A stretch of 64,000 bases of DNA from DASSUW01 sp963835525 (GTDB lineage Bacteria; Actinomycetota; Thermoleophilia; Solirubrobacterales; Solirubrobacteraceae): the NCBI GenBank assembly GCA_963835525.1, contig CAWIFM010000009.1, forward strand, positions 496,001 to 560,000, in the 5' to 3' direction. The notes under the pieces were generated by a model. It did not search any database. It saw nothing but the letters and a program-made list of their open reading frames with translations, and was not told the origin of the DNA. Made by a program: the position numbers and the translations under genes. Positions within the stretch are counted from its first letter, which is position 1. Each line of letters begins with the position of its first letter. Shown here in pieces: positions 8,574-17,064 of this stretch.

Positions 8574-9338
8574 GTGGCGACGACGGCGGGCACCGAAGGG
8601 CCGGAGTGGAGCGCGCGGGCGGCGGGCTGGGCGGAGCAGTGGGGTGCGTTCGCCGCGCCCGCGCGCGAGGCGCTCGCCGAGGCCGCCGGGATCGGGCCCG
8701 GCACGCGCGTGCTCGACATCGGCTGCGGCAGCGGCGAGCTGTGCGCGCTGGCCGCCGGGCGCGGCGCCGAGGTCGCCGGGATCGACGCGGCCGAGGGCAT
8801 GATCGAGATCGCCCGCCGCAGCGTCCCGGGCGCCGACCTGCGCGTCGGGCCGATGGAGCAGCTCCCGTGGGAGGACGGCGCCTTCGACGTCGCCACCGCG
8901 GTCAACGCGCTGCAGTTCGCGGCCGACTACGTCGAGGCTCTGAGGGAGGCGGCGCGCGTGGTGAGCCCCGGCGGTGTCGTTGCGATCTGCAACTGGGGAC
9001 CGCTCGAGGACCGCGACCTGTTCGCGGTCATGGACGTGCTGCGCGACGGCCCGTCGGCCGCCGGGCCCGTGATCGGCGATCCGGGCGAGCTCGAGCGGCG
9101 TGCCCGGGCCGCCGGGCTCGAGCCTCGCGAGGCCGGCGACGTCGACGTGCCGTTCGAGGCCCCGGACGAGGCCGCGCTCGAGCGTGCGTTCATGGTCGAC
9201 GCGGTGGGTGGCGCGCTCGAACGCCTGGGCGAGGCGGAGGTGCGGCGGCGGGTGGTGGAGGCCGCGGCGCCGTTCCGCCGGGGGGATGGCTCGTACCGGT
9301 TCGAGAACCGCTTCCGGTATCTGATCGTGGGCGTGTAG
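8574..9338 (+). CDS. Class I SAM-dependent methyltransferase
   Basis: 254 residues from GTG at 8574. Motif I is intact (VLDIGCGSGELCALA, about 44-58), followed by the acidic ribose-binding residue in VAGIDAAEGMIEIA and a post-II segment LPWEDGAFDVATAVNALQF typical of the Methyltransf_11/UbiE-like small-molecule enzymes. The C-terminal quarter (SYRFENRFRYLIVGV) is a beta-rich cap. The acceptor substrate is unknown. It stands alone, divergent from the zinc-ribbon gene and convergent with the 117-residue protein downstream. Confidence 0.88.
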   Translation: MATTAGTEGPEWSARAAGWAEQWGAFAAPAREALAEAAGIGPGTRVLDIGCGSGELCALAAGRGAEVAGIDAAEGMIEIARRSVPGADLRVGPMEQLPWEDGAFDVATAVNALQFAADYVEALREAARVVSPGGVVAICNWGPLEDRDLFAVMDVLRDGPSAAGPVIGDPGELERRARAAGLEPREAGDVDVPFEAPDEAALERAFMVDAVGGALERLGEAEVRRRVVEAAAPFRRGDGSYRFENRFRYLIVGV

Positions 9339-9368
9339 GCGAGCGCCGGCGACGTTCAGCCGCTCGCC
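9338..9368. terminator. Possible bidirectional terminator
   Basis: An eight-base perfect inverted repeat, GGCGAGCG...CGCTCGCC, with a 15-base loop lies exactly at the junction of two convergent genes and slightly enters the 3' end of the minus-strand one. No U-tract. Confidence 0.4.
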
Positions 9369-9709
9369 GCGTCGAGCAGCTGCAGCAGCTCATGCGCGGC
9401 CAGCTCGATCTCCTTGTGCCGCCACTCGGCCGCCCGGTAGTGGCAGGCGATGATCCCCGAGCGGTGCACGCGCCGGAAGTCGCCGTAGACGAACCCGTAG
9501 CGCGCCTTCGTCTCGTCGGTCGCCCCGTCGGTCAACCCGAGGTGCCACGCGCCGTACTCCTCCCACGAGTGCTTCTCGAGGAAGGCGTTCTCCTCGGCGG
9601 CGCGCGGCTGGAGCTCGCCCCAGTCGCTGTCGAGCACGTACTGGCGCGCTTCGATCAGCTCCCGGGCGCGCTCCACCGCGCGCTCGTTGAGGGTGTAGGT
9701 GTTGGGCAT
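9356..9709 (-). CDS. Conserved actinobacterial protein of unknown function, 117 aa
   Basis: 117 residues, opening MPNTYTLNERAVERARELI. It is highly charged, mostly helical and without signal peptide or membrane segment. Conserved-looking blocks include YVLDSDWGELQP, WEEYGAWHLGLTDGA and YGFVYGDFRRVHRSG. I recognise it as a protein conserved in Actinobacteria but know no function. Its ATG shares one base with the stop of the ABC permease (TGATG), so it is translated as the third cistron of the exporter operon and may be functionally tied to it. Confidence 0.75.
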   Translation of the reverse strand: MPNTYTLNERAVERARELIEARQYVLDSDWGELQPRAAEENAFLEKHSWEEYGAWHLGLTDGATDETKARYGFVYGDFRRVHRSGIIACHYRAAEWRHKEIELAAHELLQLLDAASG

Positions 9710-10524
9710 CAGCTCCGGCTGCGGTAGAGCCTCGTCGTCAACGGCAGGAAGATCGCGGTCAGCGCCGCCGCGACGCCGAGCGAGATCATGATGTCGCTCG
9801 CGTCCGCGTTGCCGTCCATCAGCCCGCGCGAGGCGTCGGCCAGGATCGAGATCGGGTTGACCCCGACGAACCACTCGAGCGCGGCCGGCAGCGTCGACGG
9901 TTCGACGAAGACGTTGCTGAGGAAGGTCAGCGGGAAGATGGCCATGAAGCCGGCGTTCATCACGGCGTTGGGCGAGCGCAGCAGCAGACCCAGAGTGGTG
10001 AACACCCAGGACAGGCCGAAGGCGAAGACGATGGTCAGGGCGAGCGCGGCGATCACGCCGGCCGGCCCGGCGTCGGGCCGGAAGCCGAGGATCACGCCGA
10101 GCACGATGATCACGGTGCCGGCCACCAGATACCGCACGCTGTCGCCCAGCAGCGCGCCGACCAGCGGGGCCGGCCGCCAGATCGGGAGCGACCGGAAGCG
10201 ATCGACCACGCCCTTCGTGAGGTCCGTGTTGAGGGAGACGCCCGAGTAGACCGTCGTGAAGAGCACCGACATCACGAGGATGCCGGGGAGGATGTAGTCC
10301 AGGTAGGCGGCCGTCGAGCCGGCGATCGCGCCACCGAACAGGTACGTGAACATCACGACGAACATCACCGGCGTGATGGTCACGTCGAGCAGCTGCTCGG
10401 GCACGTGCTTGACCTTGAGCATGCCGCGCCAGCCGAAGGTCAGCGCGGCCGAGACCGCGCTCGCGCGGGGCGGGCGCGGAGTGGAGGCGAGCGCCTTCTG
10501 CAGCGCTACCGAGTCGGAGGTCAT
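9709..10524 (-). CDS. ABC-2 type exporter permease, DrrB-like
   Basis: 271 residues from ATG at 10524, overlapping the ATPase stop by four bases (ATGA). Six hydrophobic segments are evident, for example VTITPVMFVVMFTYLFGG, ILPGILVMSVLFTTVYSG and GVIAALALTIVFAFGLSWVF, with the ABC-2 landmarks PLTFLSNVFVEPSTLP and WFVGVNPISILADASR near the C-terminus. With the DrrA-like ATPase it should form an inner-membrane exporter for a drug or lipid-like hydrophobic compound. Confidence 0.92.
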   Translation of the reverse strand: MTSDSVALQKALASTPRPPRASAVSAALTFGWRGMLKVKHVPEQLLDVTITPVMFVVMFTYLFGGAIAGSTAAYLDYILPGILVMSVLFTTVYSGVSLNTDLTKGVVDRFRSLPIWRPAPLVGALLGDSVRYLVAGTVIIVLGVILGFRPDAGPAGVIAALALTIVFAFGLSWVFTTLGLLLRSPNAVMNAGFMAIFPLTFLSNVFVEPSTLPAALEWFVGVNPISILADASRGLMDGNADASDIMISLGVAAALTAIFLPLTTRLYRSRS

Positions 10525-11498
10525 GCCGCTTCCTCCATCGCGTCGGCGCTCTCCTCGGCCGTGTGGCCGGTGAGCGCGAGGAAGACCTCGTCGAGGCTCG
10601 GCTGGCCGAGCGTGAAGCCCGCGATCCGCACGCCCGAGCGCGCGAGCTCCGCGACCGCCTCGGCGGCCCGGTCCGCGTCCGAGCAGGGCGCGGACAGCGC
10701 CGCGGGGTCGGGCTCGAGATGGACGGTGCCGAGCTCCGCGCGGAGCACGCGCTCGGCGTCGCCGCGCTGCTCGGGGTCGAGCAGGCGCACGTGCAGCGCG
10801 CCGCTGCCGACCGACGCCTTCAGCTGGGCCGGCGTGCCCTCGGCGATCACATGTCCGTGGTCGATCACCGCGATGCCGTCGGCGAGCTGGTCGGCCTCGT
10901 CGAGGTACTGCGTGCAGAGCAGGATCGTGGTGCCGGCGGCCGCCAGCGAGCGCACGATGTCCCACACCTGGTTGCGCGACCGCGGGTCCAGGCCGGTCGT
11001 CGGTTCGTCGAGGAACATGACCTCGGGGGTGACCACGAGGCTGGCGGCGATGTCGAGCCGGCGCCGCATGCCGCCCGAGTAGTTCTTCACGAGCCGCGTG
11101 GCGGCCTCGTCGAGGTCGAACGCCTCGAGCAGCTCGCCCGCGCGGGTCTTCGCGTCGGCGCGGCGCAGCCCGAGCAGCCGGCCGAGCAGGATGAGGTTCT
11201 CGCGGCCGGTCAGGTCCTCGTCGACCGACGCCATCTGGCCGGTGAGGCTGACCAGGCTGCGCACCGCGTCGGCCTCGCGCACGATGTCATGGCCGAGCAC
11301 GTGCGCGGTTCCGGCGTCCGGACGCAGGAGCGTGGCCAGCATCCGGATCGTGGTGGTCTTGCCGGCGCCGTTCGGACCGAGCACGCCGTAGACCGAGCCG
11401 CTGCGCACGGCCAGGTCGACGCCGTCCACGGCACGGACCTCGCCGAACGACTTGACGAGGCCGGAGGCCTCGAGGGCGAGTGGGGAGGAGACAGACAT
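10521..11498 (-). CDS. ABC exporter ATPase, DrrA-like
   Basis: 325 residues. Walker A GPNGAGKTTT (about 42-51), Q-loop region SLTGQMASVDEDLTGREN, signature YSGGMRRRLDIA, Walker B VMFLDEPTTGLDPRSR and the switch-like TQYLDEADQLAD are all intact. The C-terminal 90 residues (opening GSGALHVRLLDPEQRGD) match the DrrA regulatory domain of daunorubicin-resistance ATPases. It heads an operon of ATPase, permease and the 117-residue protein, all overlapping. It is divergent from the ROK regulator across 204 bases. Confidence 0.93.
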   Translation of the reverse strand: MSVSSPLALEASGLVKSFGEVRAVDGVDLAVRSGSVYGVLGPNGAGKTTTIRMLATLLRPDAGTAHVLGHDIVREADAVRSLVSLTGQMASVDEDLTGRENLILLGRLLGLRRADAKTRAGELLEAFDLDEAATRLVKNYSGGMRRRLDIAASLVVTPEVMFLDEPTTGLDPRSRNQVWDIVRSLAAAGTTILLCTQYLDEADQLADGIAVIDHGHVIAEGTPAQLKASVGSGALHVRLLDPEQRGDAERVLRAELGTVHLEPDPAALSAPCSDADRAAEAVAELARSGVRIAGFTLGQPSLDEVFLALTGHTAEESADAMEEAA

Positions 11499-11646
11499 TG
11501 ACCCTAAGACTCCCAGCGGCCCCGAAAGTCATCGATGGGGGTAGCCCCCAAACAGACCCGCCCGAGGTCGTAGGCCGGGCGTCAGGGGTTTATTCGGCCG
11601 GAAGACAAACGAAGCCAACAAAACCACAAAAGTTGGCCAGGAACCG

Positions 11647-11692
11647 TCAAGTTCGTTCGAAGCCTTGACAAACGAACCGGGATCCGGTCAAG
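11647..11692. promoter_or_regulatory. ROK promoter with repeated GTCAAG/CTTGAC half-sites
   Basis: Three half-sites occur in 46 bases: GTCAAG (11647-11652), CTTGAC (11664-11669) and GTCAAG (11687-11692). A second inverted repeat, GTTCGTT (11651-11657) / AACGAAC (11671-11677), is interlaced with them. TTGACA at 11665-11670 could be the -35 box. Binding here by the downstream ROK protein would give autoregulation. The same CTTGACA motif recurs at 58976. Confidence 0.55.
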
Positions 11693-11702
11693 TACCCGCG
11701 CC

Positions 11703-12911
11703 ATGGCCTCGGGTCGAGCCGGCTCCCTCGAATCGCTGCGTCGCCTCAATCGCCTGCGCGTCATCCACGCGCTCCGCGATCAGGGGCTGATCTCGCGTGC
11801 CGAGATCGCGCGCCGCACCGGCCTGTCGCGCTCGACGGTGTCGAGCCTCGTGTCCGATCTGCAGGCCGACGGGCTCATAGTCGAGCGTGCGGAGCTCGGC
11901 GCGGCGTACGGCACCCAGGGCGGGCGGCCGCCGATCCTGCTCTCATTCGACTCGTCGGCCGGCGCCGCCGTCGGCATCGACTTCGGCCACAGCCACCTGC
12001 GCGTGGCGGTCTCGGACCTGAGCTCGCGGATCCTGGCCGAGCGCGCGGTGCCGCTCGACACCGACCACGCCGCGGAGGAAGGTCTCGACGCGGCGGCGGA
12101 GCTGGTGGTCGAGCTGCTGGCCGAGGCGGGGCTCGACTCCGCTCAGGTGATCGGGGCCGGGATGGGCCTGCCGGGCCCGATCCGCCAGGAGGACGGCGTG
12201 GTCGGATCGGGCGCGATCCTGCCCGGCTGGGTCGGCGTGCCGGCGGTGGCCGCCATGCGCAGCCGGCTGCAGATGCCGATCCTCGTCGACAACGACGCGA
12301 ACCTCGGCGCCCTCGCCGAGGCGGCGTTCGGCGCCGCTCGCGACGCGAGCGACATGGTGTACCTCAAGGTGGCCTCCGGGATCGGTGCGGGCCTGATCCT
12401 CAACGGCCGCCTGTACCGCGGCAGCTCCGGGCTGGCGGGCGAGCTGGGCCACCTGCTCGTCGACCCGGAGGGCCTGGTGTGCCGGTGCGGCAACCGCGGG
12501 TGTCTGGAGACGCTCGCGGCGACCGGCGCCCTGGTCGAGCTGCTGCGCCGCAGCCACGGTGAGGACGTGACCGTGGCTCGGATGCTGGAGCTCGCCCGCG
12601 CGGGCGACCTCGGCTGCCGGCGAGTGATCGCCGACGCAGGTCGTGCGATCGGTCAGGCCGTCTCGATGCTGCTCAACGTGCTCAATCCCGAGCTTCTTGT
12701 TGTGGGCGGCGACCTGGCGGCGGCGGGCGACCTGCTGCTGGACGGCGTGCGCGAGTCGATCGCGCGCGCCGCACTGCCGTCGGCGGCGGATGCCGCCGGC
12801 GTCGTGGCGGGCGTGCTCGGGGAGCGAGCACAAGTGCTGGGCGCGATCGCCCTCGTGGTCTCGGAGGCCGATCGCGCATTTCCGACCCGCCTCGCAGCAG
12901 AGGCGACATGA
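11703..12911 (+). CDS. ROK family transcriptional repressor (XylR/NagC-like)
   Basis: 402 residues from ATG at 11703. An N-terminal MarR-like winged helix (about 14-65: RLRVIHALRDQGLISRAEIA, TGLSRSTVSSLVSDL) precedes a ROK domain with the phosphate-binding IDFGHSHLRVAVSD, the sugar-contact GELGH element (GLAGELGHLLVDPEG) and the zinc signature CRCGNRGCLE. ROK repressors release DNA on binding a sugar. The stop overlaps an ATG 36 bases before the sugar-binding protein start, so regulator and xylose-type transporter are one transcription unit. Xylose or a related pentose is the likely inducer (inference from the transporter type). Confidence 0.92.
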   Translation: MASGRAGSLESLRRLNRLRVIHALRDQGLISRAEIARRTGLSRSTVSSLVSDLQADGLIVERAELGAAYGTQGGRPPILLSFDSSAGAAVGIDFGHSHLRVAVSDLSSRILAERAVPLDTDHAAEEGLDAAAELVVELLAEAGLDSAQVIGAGMGLPGPIRQEDGVVGSGAILPGWVGVPAVAAMRSRLQMPILVDNDANLGALAEAAFGAARDASDMVYLKVASGIGAGLILNGRLYRGSSGLAGELGHLLVDPEGLVCRCGNRGCLETLAATGALVELLRRSHGEDVTVARMLELARAGDLGCRRVIADAGRAIGQAVSMLLNVLNPELLVVGGDLAAAGDLLLDGVRESIARAALPSAADAAGVVAGVLGERAQVLGAIALVVSEADRAFPTRLAAEAT

Positions 12912-12930
12912 CGTACCCCAACCCCAAATC

Positions 12931-12940
12931 AGGAGGAGGA
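12931..12940 (+). promoter_or_regulatory. Strong Shine-Dalgarno of sugar-binding protein gene
   Basis: AGGAGGAGGA ends three bases before ATG 12944. It decides that start over the ATG at 12908 and puts the lipoprotein signal at the N-terminus. Confidence 0.8.
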
Positions 12941-12943
12941 TCC

Positions 12944-14059
12944 ATGCGGAACAGGGCATGGCAGATCGCGGCGGTGATGGCCGCGGCCGGAGCGCTGGTG
13001 TTCGCCGGCTGCGGTGACGACGACGAGGGCAGCGGCGGCGGCAGCGGCGCCTCGAGCGACGACGGCGGCGGGAGCGGCAAGGTCGCCGTCCTGCTCCCGG
13101 ACTCCAAGTCGTCGGTGCGCTGGGAGACGGTCGACCGGCCGTTCCTCCAGCAGGCGTTCGAGGCGGCCGGCGTTGAAGCCGAGATCCAGAACGCGGAGGG
13201 CGACAAGGCCACGCAGCAGCAGCAGGCCGAGCAGGCGATCACCAACGGCGCCACGGTCCTGCTGCTCGTGAACCTCGACTCGGGCTCGGGCGCGGCGATC
13301 GCGGCCAACGCCAAGTCGCAGGACGTCAAGGTGATCGACTACGACCGCCTGACGCTCGACACGGACGCGACGAGCTACTACGTCTCGTTCGACAACGAGG
13401 AGGTCGGCAAGCTCCAGGGCCAGGGCCTCGTCGACTGCCTCGACGCGGCGGGCACCGAGAACCCGCAGGTCGCGGTGCTCAACGGCTCGCCGACGGACAA
13501 CAACGCGACGCTGTTCAAGAACGGCTACGACTCGATCATCAACCCGAAGTTCGATGACGGCTCGTGGACCGAGGTCGCGGACGAGTCGGTGCCGGACTGG
13601 GACAACCAGCGCGCGCTGACCATCTTCGAGCAGATGCTGCAGAAGGCCGACAACAAGATCGACGGCGTGCTGGCGGCCAATGACGGCCTCGGCAACGCGG
13701 CGATCTCGGCGGTCAAGCAGCGCAAGCTCGACCAGATCCCGGTGACGGGCCAGGACGCCACGCTCCAGGGCATCCAGAACATCGTCAACGGCGATCAGTG
13801 CATGACGGTCTACAAGGCGATCAAGGGCGAGGCCGACGCGGCCGCCGAGCTGGCCATCGCGCTCGCCAAGGGCGAGGAGCCGACCGTCGAGACGACCCCG
13901 ATCAACAACGGCAGCATCGACGTCCCGTCCGTGCTGCTGAAGCCGGTCTCGGTCACGAAGGACAACATCAGCGAGTACCTCGGGGAGCCGGACTTCCCGA
14001 AGAAGGAGGAGATCTGCGCCGGGGACCTCGCCGCGAAGTGCGACGAGCTCGGCCTGTAG
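12944..14059 (+). CDS. xylF: Sugar ABC transporter substrate-binding lipoprotein (XylF-like)
   Basis: 371 residues from ATG 12944. A lipoprotein signal peptide with lipobox LVFAGC and acylated Cys23 is followed by an acidic/Gly/Ser linker (residues 24-45). The body is a periplasmic-binding-protein type I fold: KVAVLLPDSKSSVRWETVDR, the hinge DYDRLTLDTDATSYYVSFDN, and GVLAANDGLGNAAISAVKQR with VTGQDATLQGIQNIVNGDQ near the C-terminus. Those landmarks are shared with D-xylose-binding XylF, hence the tentative symbol. It would deliver the sugar to the permease/ATPase encoded next. A stable hairpin follows the stop and may raise its mRNA level relative to downstream genes. Confidence 0.88.
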   Translation: MRNRAWQIAAVMAAAGALVFAGCGDDDEGSGGGSGASSDDGGGSGKVAVLLPDSKSSVRWETVDRPFLQQAFEAAGVEAEIQNAEGDKATQQQQAEQAITNGATVLLLVNLDSGSGAAIAANAKSQDVKVIDYDRLTLDTDATSYYVSFDNEEVGKLQGQGLVDCLDAAGTENPQVAVLNGSPTDNNATLFKNGYDSIINPKFDDGSWTEVADESVPDWDNQRALTIFEQMLQKADNKIDGVLAANDGLGNAAISAVKQRKLDQIPVTGQDATLQGIQNIVNGDQCMTVYKAIKGEADAAAELAIALAKGEEPTVETTPINNGSIDVPSVLLKPVSVTKDNISEYLGEPDFPKKEEICAGDLAAKCDELGL

Positions 14060-14066
14060 TAGAGAA

Positions 14067-14092
14067 TGGGGACCCGCGAAAGCGGGTCCCCA
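14067..14092 (+). terminator. Intercistronic hairpin after the binding-protein gene
   Basis: A perfect 11-bp stem, TGGGGACCCGC / GCGGGTCCCCA, with a GAAA tetraloop starts seven bases after the stop. There is no U-tract, and the downstream ATPase gene follows after 19 bases, so partial termination or 3'-end mRNA protection that favours the binding protein is more likely than full termination. Confidence 0.7.
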
Positions 14093-14111
14093 CCGCTCCT
14101 GAGGAGGAGAT

Positions 14112-14888
14112 TTGACCGACGTTCCGGTGCTGGAGTTGCGCGGAGTCTCGAAGAGCTTCGGCGCCGTCCAGGCCCTCTATCAGGTGGACTTCCACGTCGC
14201 TCCGGGCGAGGTCATGGCCCTGGTCGGAGACAACGGCGCCGGCAAGTCCACGCTCATCAAGTGCATCGCGGGCATCTACCCGTTCGACGAGGGCGAGGTC
14301 GTGTTCGACGGCGAGACGGTCAACATCCACGGCCCGAAGGACGCCGCCCGGCTCGGGATCGAGGTCGTCTATCAGGACCTCGCGCTGGCGGACAACCTCG
14401 ACGTGGTGCAGAACATGTACCTCGGCCGCGAGGAGGTCGACGGCCTGCGCCGGCTCAACGAGACCGACATGGAGGCCAAGGCGCAGGAGACGCTGACCAG
14501 CCTCTCGGTCACCACCCTGCAGTCCGTCCGCCAGACGGTGGCCGGCCTCTCCGGCGGCCAGCGCCAGTCGGTGGCGGTCGCCAAGGCCGTCATGTGGAAC
14601 TCGCGCGTGGTGATCCTCGACGAGCCGACCGCCGCGCTCGGCGTGGCGCAGACGCGCCAGGTGCTCGACCTCGTCAAGCGGCTCGGCGAGCAGGGCCTCG
14701 CGGTGATCCTGATCTCGCACAACCTGCACGACATCTTCGAGGTCGCCGACTCGATCACCGTCCTGCGGCTCGGCCAGAACGTGGCCGAGTTCAAGCGGAC
14801 CGCGACCAACCAGCAGGAGGTCGTCGAGGCGATCACGGCCGGCAAGCTGACCAAGGTGCCCGGCCAGGAAGCCGAGGTGATGGCGTGA
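14112..14888 (+). CDS. Sugar ABC transporter ATPase, single-domain XylG-like
   Basis: 258 residues from TTG at 14112 behind the ribosome site GAGGAGGAGA. Walker A GDNGAGKSTL, Q-loop VVYQDLALADNLDVVQNMYL, signature LSGGQRQSVAVAKA, Walker B VVILDEPTAALG and the H-loop LISHNLHDIFEVAD are intact. Most CUT2-family sugar ATPases such as XylG carry two fused ATPase halves (about 500 residues). This one has a single half, as in the fructose importer FrcA, so it would act as a homodimer. Its stop overlaps the permease GTG by four bases. Confidence 0.9.
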   Translation: MTDVPVLELRGVSKSFGAVQALYQVDFHVAPGEVMALVGDNGAGKSTLIKCIAGIYPFDEGEVVFDGETVNIHGPKDAARLGIEVVYQDLALADNLDVVQNMYLGREEVDGLRRLNETDMEAKAQETLTSLSVTTLQSVRQTVAGLSGGQRQSVAVAKAVMWNSRVVILDEPTAALGVAQTRQVLDLVKRLGEQGLAVILISHNLHDIFEVADSITVLRLGQNVAEFKRTATNQQEVVEAITAGKLTKVPGQEAEVMA

Positions 14889-16120
14889 GCACGGTCGCCG
14901 CACCGCCGCCCGCCGCTCCGACCGCGGGCAACACGCAGACCGTCGCCGCCTACGCGCGCAACTGGTGGATCGGCGTCAAGTCGGGCGACCTCGGCTCGCT
15001 GCCGATCTTCATCGGCCTGATCATCATCTGCCTCGTCTTCCAGAGCCAGAACGACCGCTTCCTGACGGCGGGCAACTTCGTCAACCTGCTCGTCCAGACG
15101 GCGCCGTACGCGCTCATCGCCATGGGCGTGACGTTCGTCCTGCTGCTCGGGGAGATCGACCTCTCGATCGGCTTCGTGTCGGGCGTCGGCGGCGTCCTGA
15201 CCGCGATCCTGCTGACGCCGGACGGCAACGTGTTGCCGACCCCGCTGGTGCTCGTGATCGTGCTCGGCGCCGGGCTCGCGATCGGGACGCTGCACGGCCT
15301 GATCATCACCAAGGTCGGCGTGCCCTCGTTCGTGGTCACGCTCGCGGGACTGCTGGCGTGGAACGGCGTCGTGCTGCTGCTGATCGGCAGCAAGGGCACG
15401 GTCATCCTGCAGAACGACTTCGTCATCGGTCTCGCCAACGACTTCATGGAGCCCGCCGTCGCGTGGGTGCTGGTGATCGCGCTCTCGGCGGTGTACGCCG
15501 CCGTGCAGCTCGTACGGCAGCGGTCGCGGACGAAGGCCGGGCTGCGCACCGACCCGATGTTGATCGTGGCGTTCCGCATCGTCGGCGTGGCGGGAGCGCT
15601 GGTGATCGTGACCGCGGTCGCCAACCAGGACCGCGGCCTCCCGTACGCGGCGCTGCTGGTGGGCGCCATGTTCCTGATCTGGACCTACGTCCTCAACCGC
15701 ACGCGCTTCGGGCGCCACGTCTACGCCGTCGGCGGCAACGCCGAGGCGTCGCGGCGCGCGGGCATCGACGTCGACCGCGTGAAGATCGTCTGCTTCGCGC
15801 TCTGCTCGTTCATGGCGGTGGTGGGCGGCATGGTGCTCGCCTCGCGCCTGCGGTCGGTCGACACCAACACGGGCGGCGGCCAGGCGCTGCTGTACCCGAT
15901 CGCCGCGGCGGTCATCGGCGGCACCTCGCTGTTCGGCGGCCGCGGCAGCATGAAGGCCGCCATCCTGGGCGCGCTGGTGATGCTCTCGATCGACAACGGG
16001 CTCGGCCTGCTCGGCCTGTCGTCGGGGACGAAGTTCGTGCTCACCGGCGGCGTGCTGCTGCTGGCCGTCACGGTGGACTCGGTCTCCCGGAGGGGCCGGG
16101 CCCAGTCGGGACGAGCGTGA
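14885..16120 (+). CDS. xylH: Sugar ABC transporter permease (XylH-like)
   Basis: 411 residues from GTG at 14885; reading frames extending upstream run through the ATPase in another frame. A hydrophilic N-terminus precedes about ten membrane helices. CUT2 permease landmarks are GVTFVLLLGEIDLSIGFVSG, LHGLIITKVGVPSFVVTLAG, RTRFGRHVYAVGGNAEASRR and AAVIGGTSLFGGRGSMKAAI. Length and arrangement match XylH. It completes the importer with the XylF-like protein and the ATPase, and overlaps the dehydrogenase gene by GTGA. Confidence 0.9.
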   Translation: MSTVAAPPPAAPTAGNTQTVAAYARNWWIGVKSGDLGSLPIFIGLIIICLVFQSQNDRFLTAGNFVNLLVQTAPYALIAMGVTFVLLLGEIDLSIGFVSGVGGVLTAILLTPDGNVLPTPLVLVIVLGAGLAIGTLHGLIITKVGVPSFVVTLAGLLAWNGVVLLLIGSKGTVILQNDFVIGLANDFMEPAVAWVLVIALSAVYAAVQLVRQRSRTKAGLRTDPMLIVAFRIVGVAGALVIVTAVANQDRGLPYAALLVGAMFLIWTYVLNRTRFGRHVYAVGGNAEASRRAGIDVDRVKIVCFALCSFMAVVGGMVLASRLRSVDTNTGGGQALLYPIAAAVIGGTSLFGGRGSMKAAILGALVMLSIDNGLGLLGLSSGTKFVLTGGVLLLAVTVDSVSRRGRAQSGRA

Positions 16121-17064
16121 CGGAGGTTGGTGCGGTGCGTTGGGGGGTGCTCTCCACCGCCCGCATCAACCGCAAAGTCCTCGCCGGAGCCCGCGTCGCC
16201 CCGAATGTCGATGTCGTGGCAGTCGGCTCGCGCGACCGAGAGCGCGGCGAGGCGTTCGCCGCCGAGCACGACATTCCGCGCGTGCACGGCTCCTACGAGG
16301 AGCTGCTCGCCGACCCCGAGATCGAGGCGGTGTACATCCCGCTGCCCAACTCGCTCCACGTGCCGTGGTCGATCAAGGCGCTGGAGGCCGGCAAGCACGT
16401 GCTGTGCGAGAAGCCGCTCACGCGGCGCGTCGCCGACGCCGAGGTGGCCTTCGACGCCGCCGAACGCGCCGGCCGGCTGCTGATGGAGGCGTTCATGTGG
16501 CGCTACCACCCGCAGACCGAGGCGCTGGTGCGGCTCCTGCCGGAGATCGCTCCGCTGCGGATCGTGCGCGCCGCGTTCGGCTTCACCATCGGCGATGACC
16601 CGGCCAACGTGCGCCTCCAGAGCAATCTCGAGGGCGGCTCCCTGATGGATGTCGGCTGCTACTGCGTGAGCGCCCTGCGGCTGTTGGCCGGAGAGCCCGA
16701 GCGAGTGAGCGGCGAGGCCGTACTCGCCCCGGGCGGGGTCGATGCGCGCTTCGCTGCCGTGCTGCGGCTGCCGGGCGGCGTGATCGGCCAGTTCGACTGC
16801 GGGCTCGACGTGCCGTTGCGCGGCGGGATCTACGTCGTCGGCGCGGGTGGGACACTGATTGCGGAGGATCCCTGGCACGGTCAGTCGCCGCGGCTGACGC
16901 GCGACGGTGAGGAGATCCCGGTCGAGGCGGCCAACCCGTACGGGCTCGAGCTCGAGGACTTCTCGGCGGCGATCCGCGAGGACCGCCCGCCGCGGCTCGG
17001 CCGCGAGGACGCCGTCGGACAGGCGCGCGCGATCGAGATGCTGTACGCGTCCGCCGGGATGTGA
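16117..17064 (+). CDS. Gfo/Idh/MocA oxidoreductase, xylose-dehydrogenase-like
   Basis: 315 residues from GTG at 16117. Rossmann opening RWGVLSTARINRKVLAG, catalytic-region motif HVLCEKPLTRRVADAE, and substrate domain with LMEAFMWRYHPQTEAL and GGSLMDVGCYCVSALRLLAG. This subgroup, with an AFMWR element and a DVGCY segment, includes NADP-dependent D-xylose 1-dehydrogenases and trans-dihydrodiol dehydrogenases. Encoded directly after a xylose-type importer, it plausibly performs the first oxidation of the imported sugar (inference). The stop overlaps the MFS gene start by four bases. Confidence 0.87.
   Translation: MTEVGAVRWGVLSTARINRKVLAGARVAPNVDVVAVGSRDRERGEAFAAEHDIPRVHGSYEELLADPEIEAVYIPLPNSLHVPWSIKALEAGKHVLCEKPLTRRVADAEVAFDAAERAGRLLMEAFMWRYHPQTEALVRLLPEIAPLRIVRAAFGFTIGDDPANVRLQSNLEGGSLMDVGCYCVSALRLLAGEPERVSGEAVLAPGGVDARFAAVLRLPGGVIGQFDCGLDVPLRGGIYVVGAGGTLIAEDPWHGQSPRLTRDGEEIPVEAANPYGLELEDFSAAIREDRPPRLGREDAVGQARAIEMLYASAGM

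Noticed and set aside
14066..16120. Apparent fusion of an ATPase-region frame with the permease
   Set aside because: The first 273 codons are out of frame with the ATPase motifs; GTG 14885 with the GTGA overlap is the sensible start.
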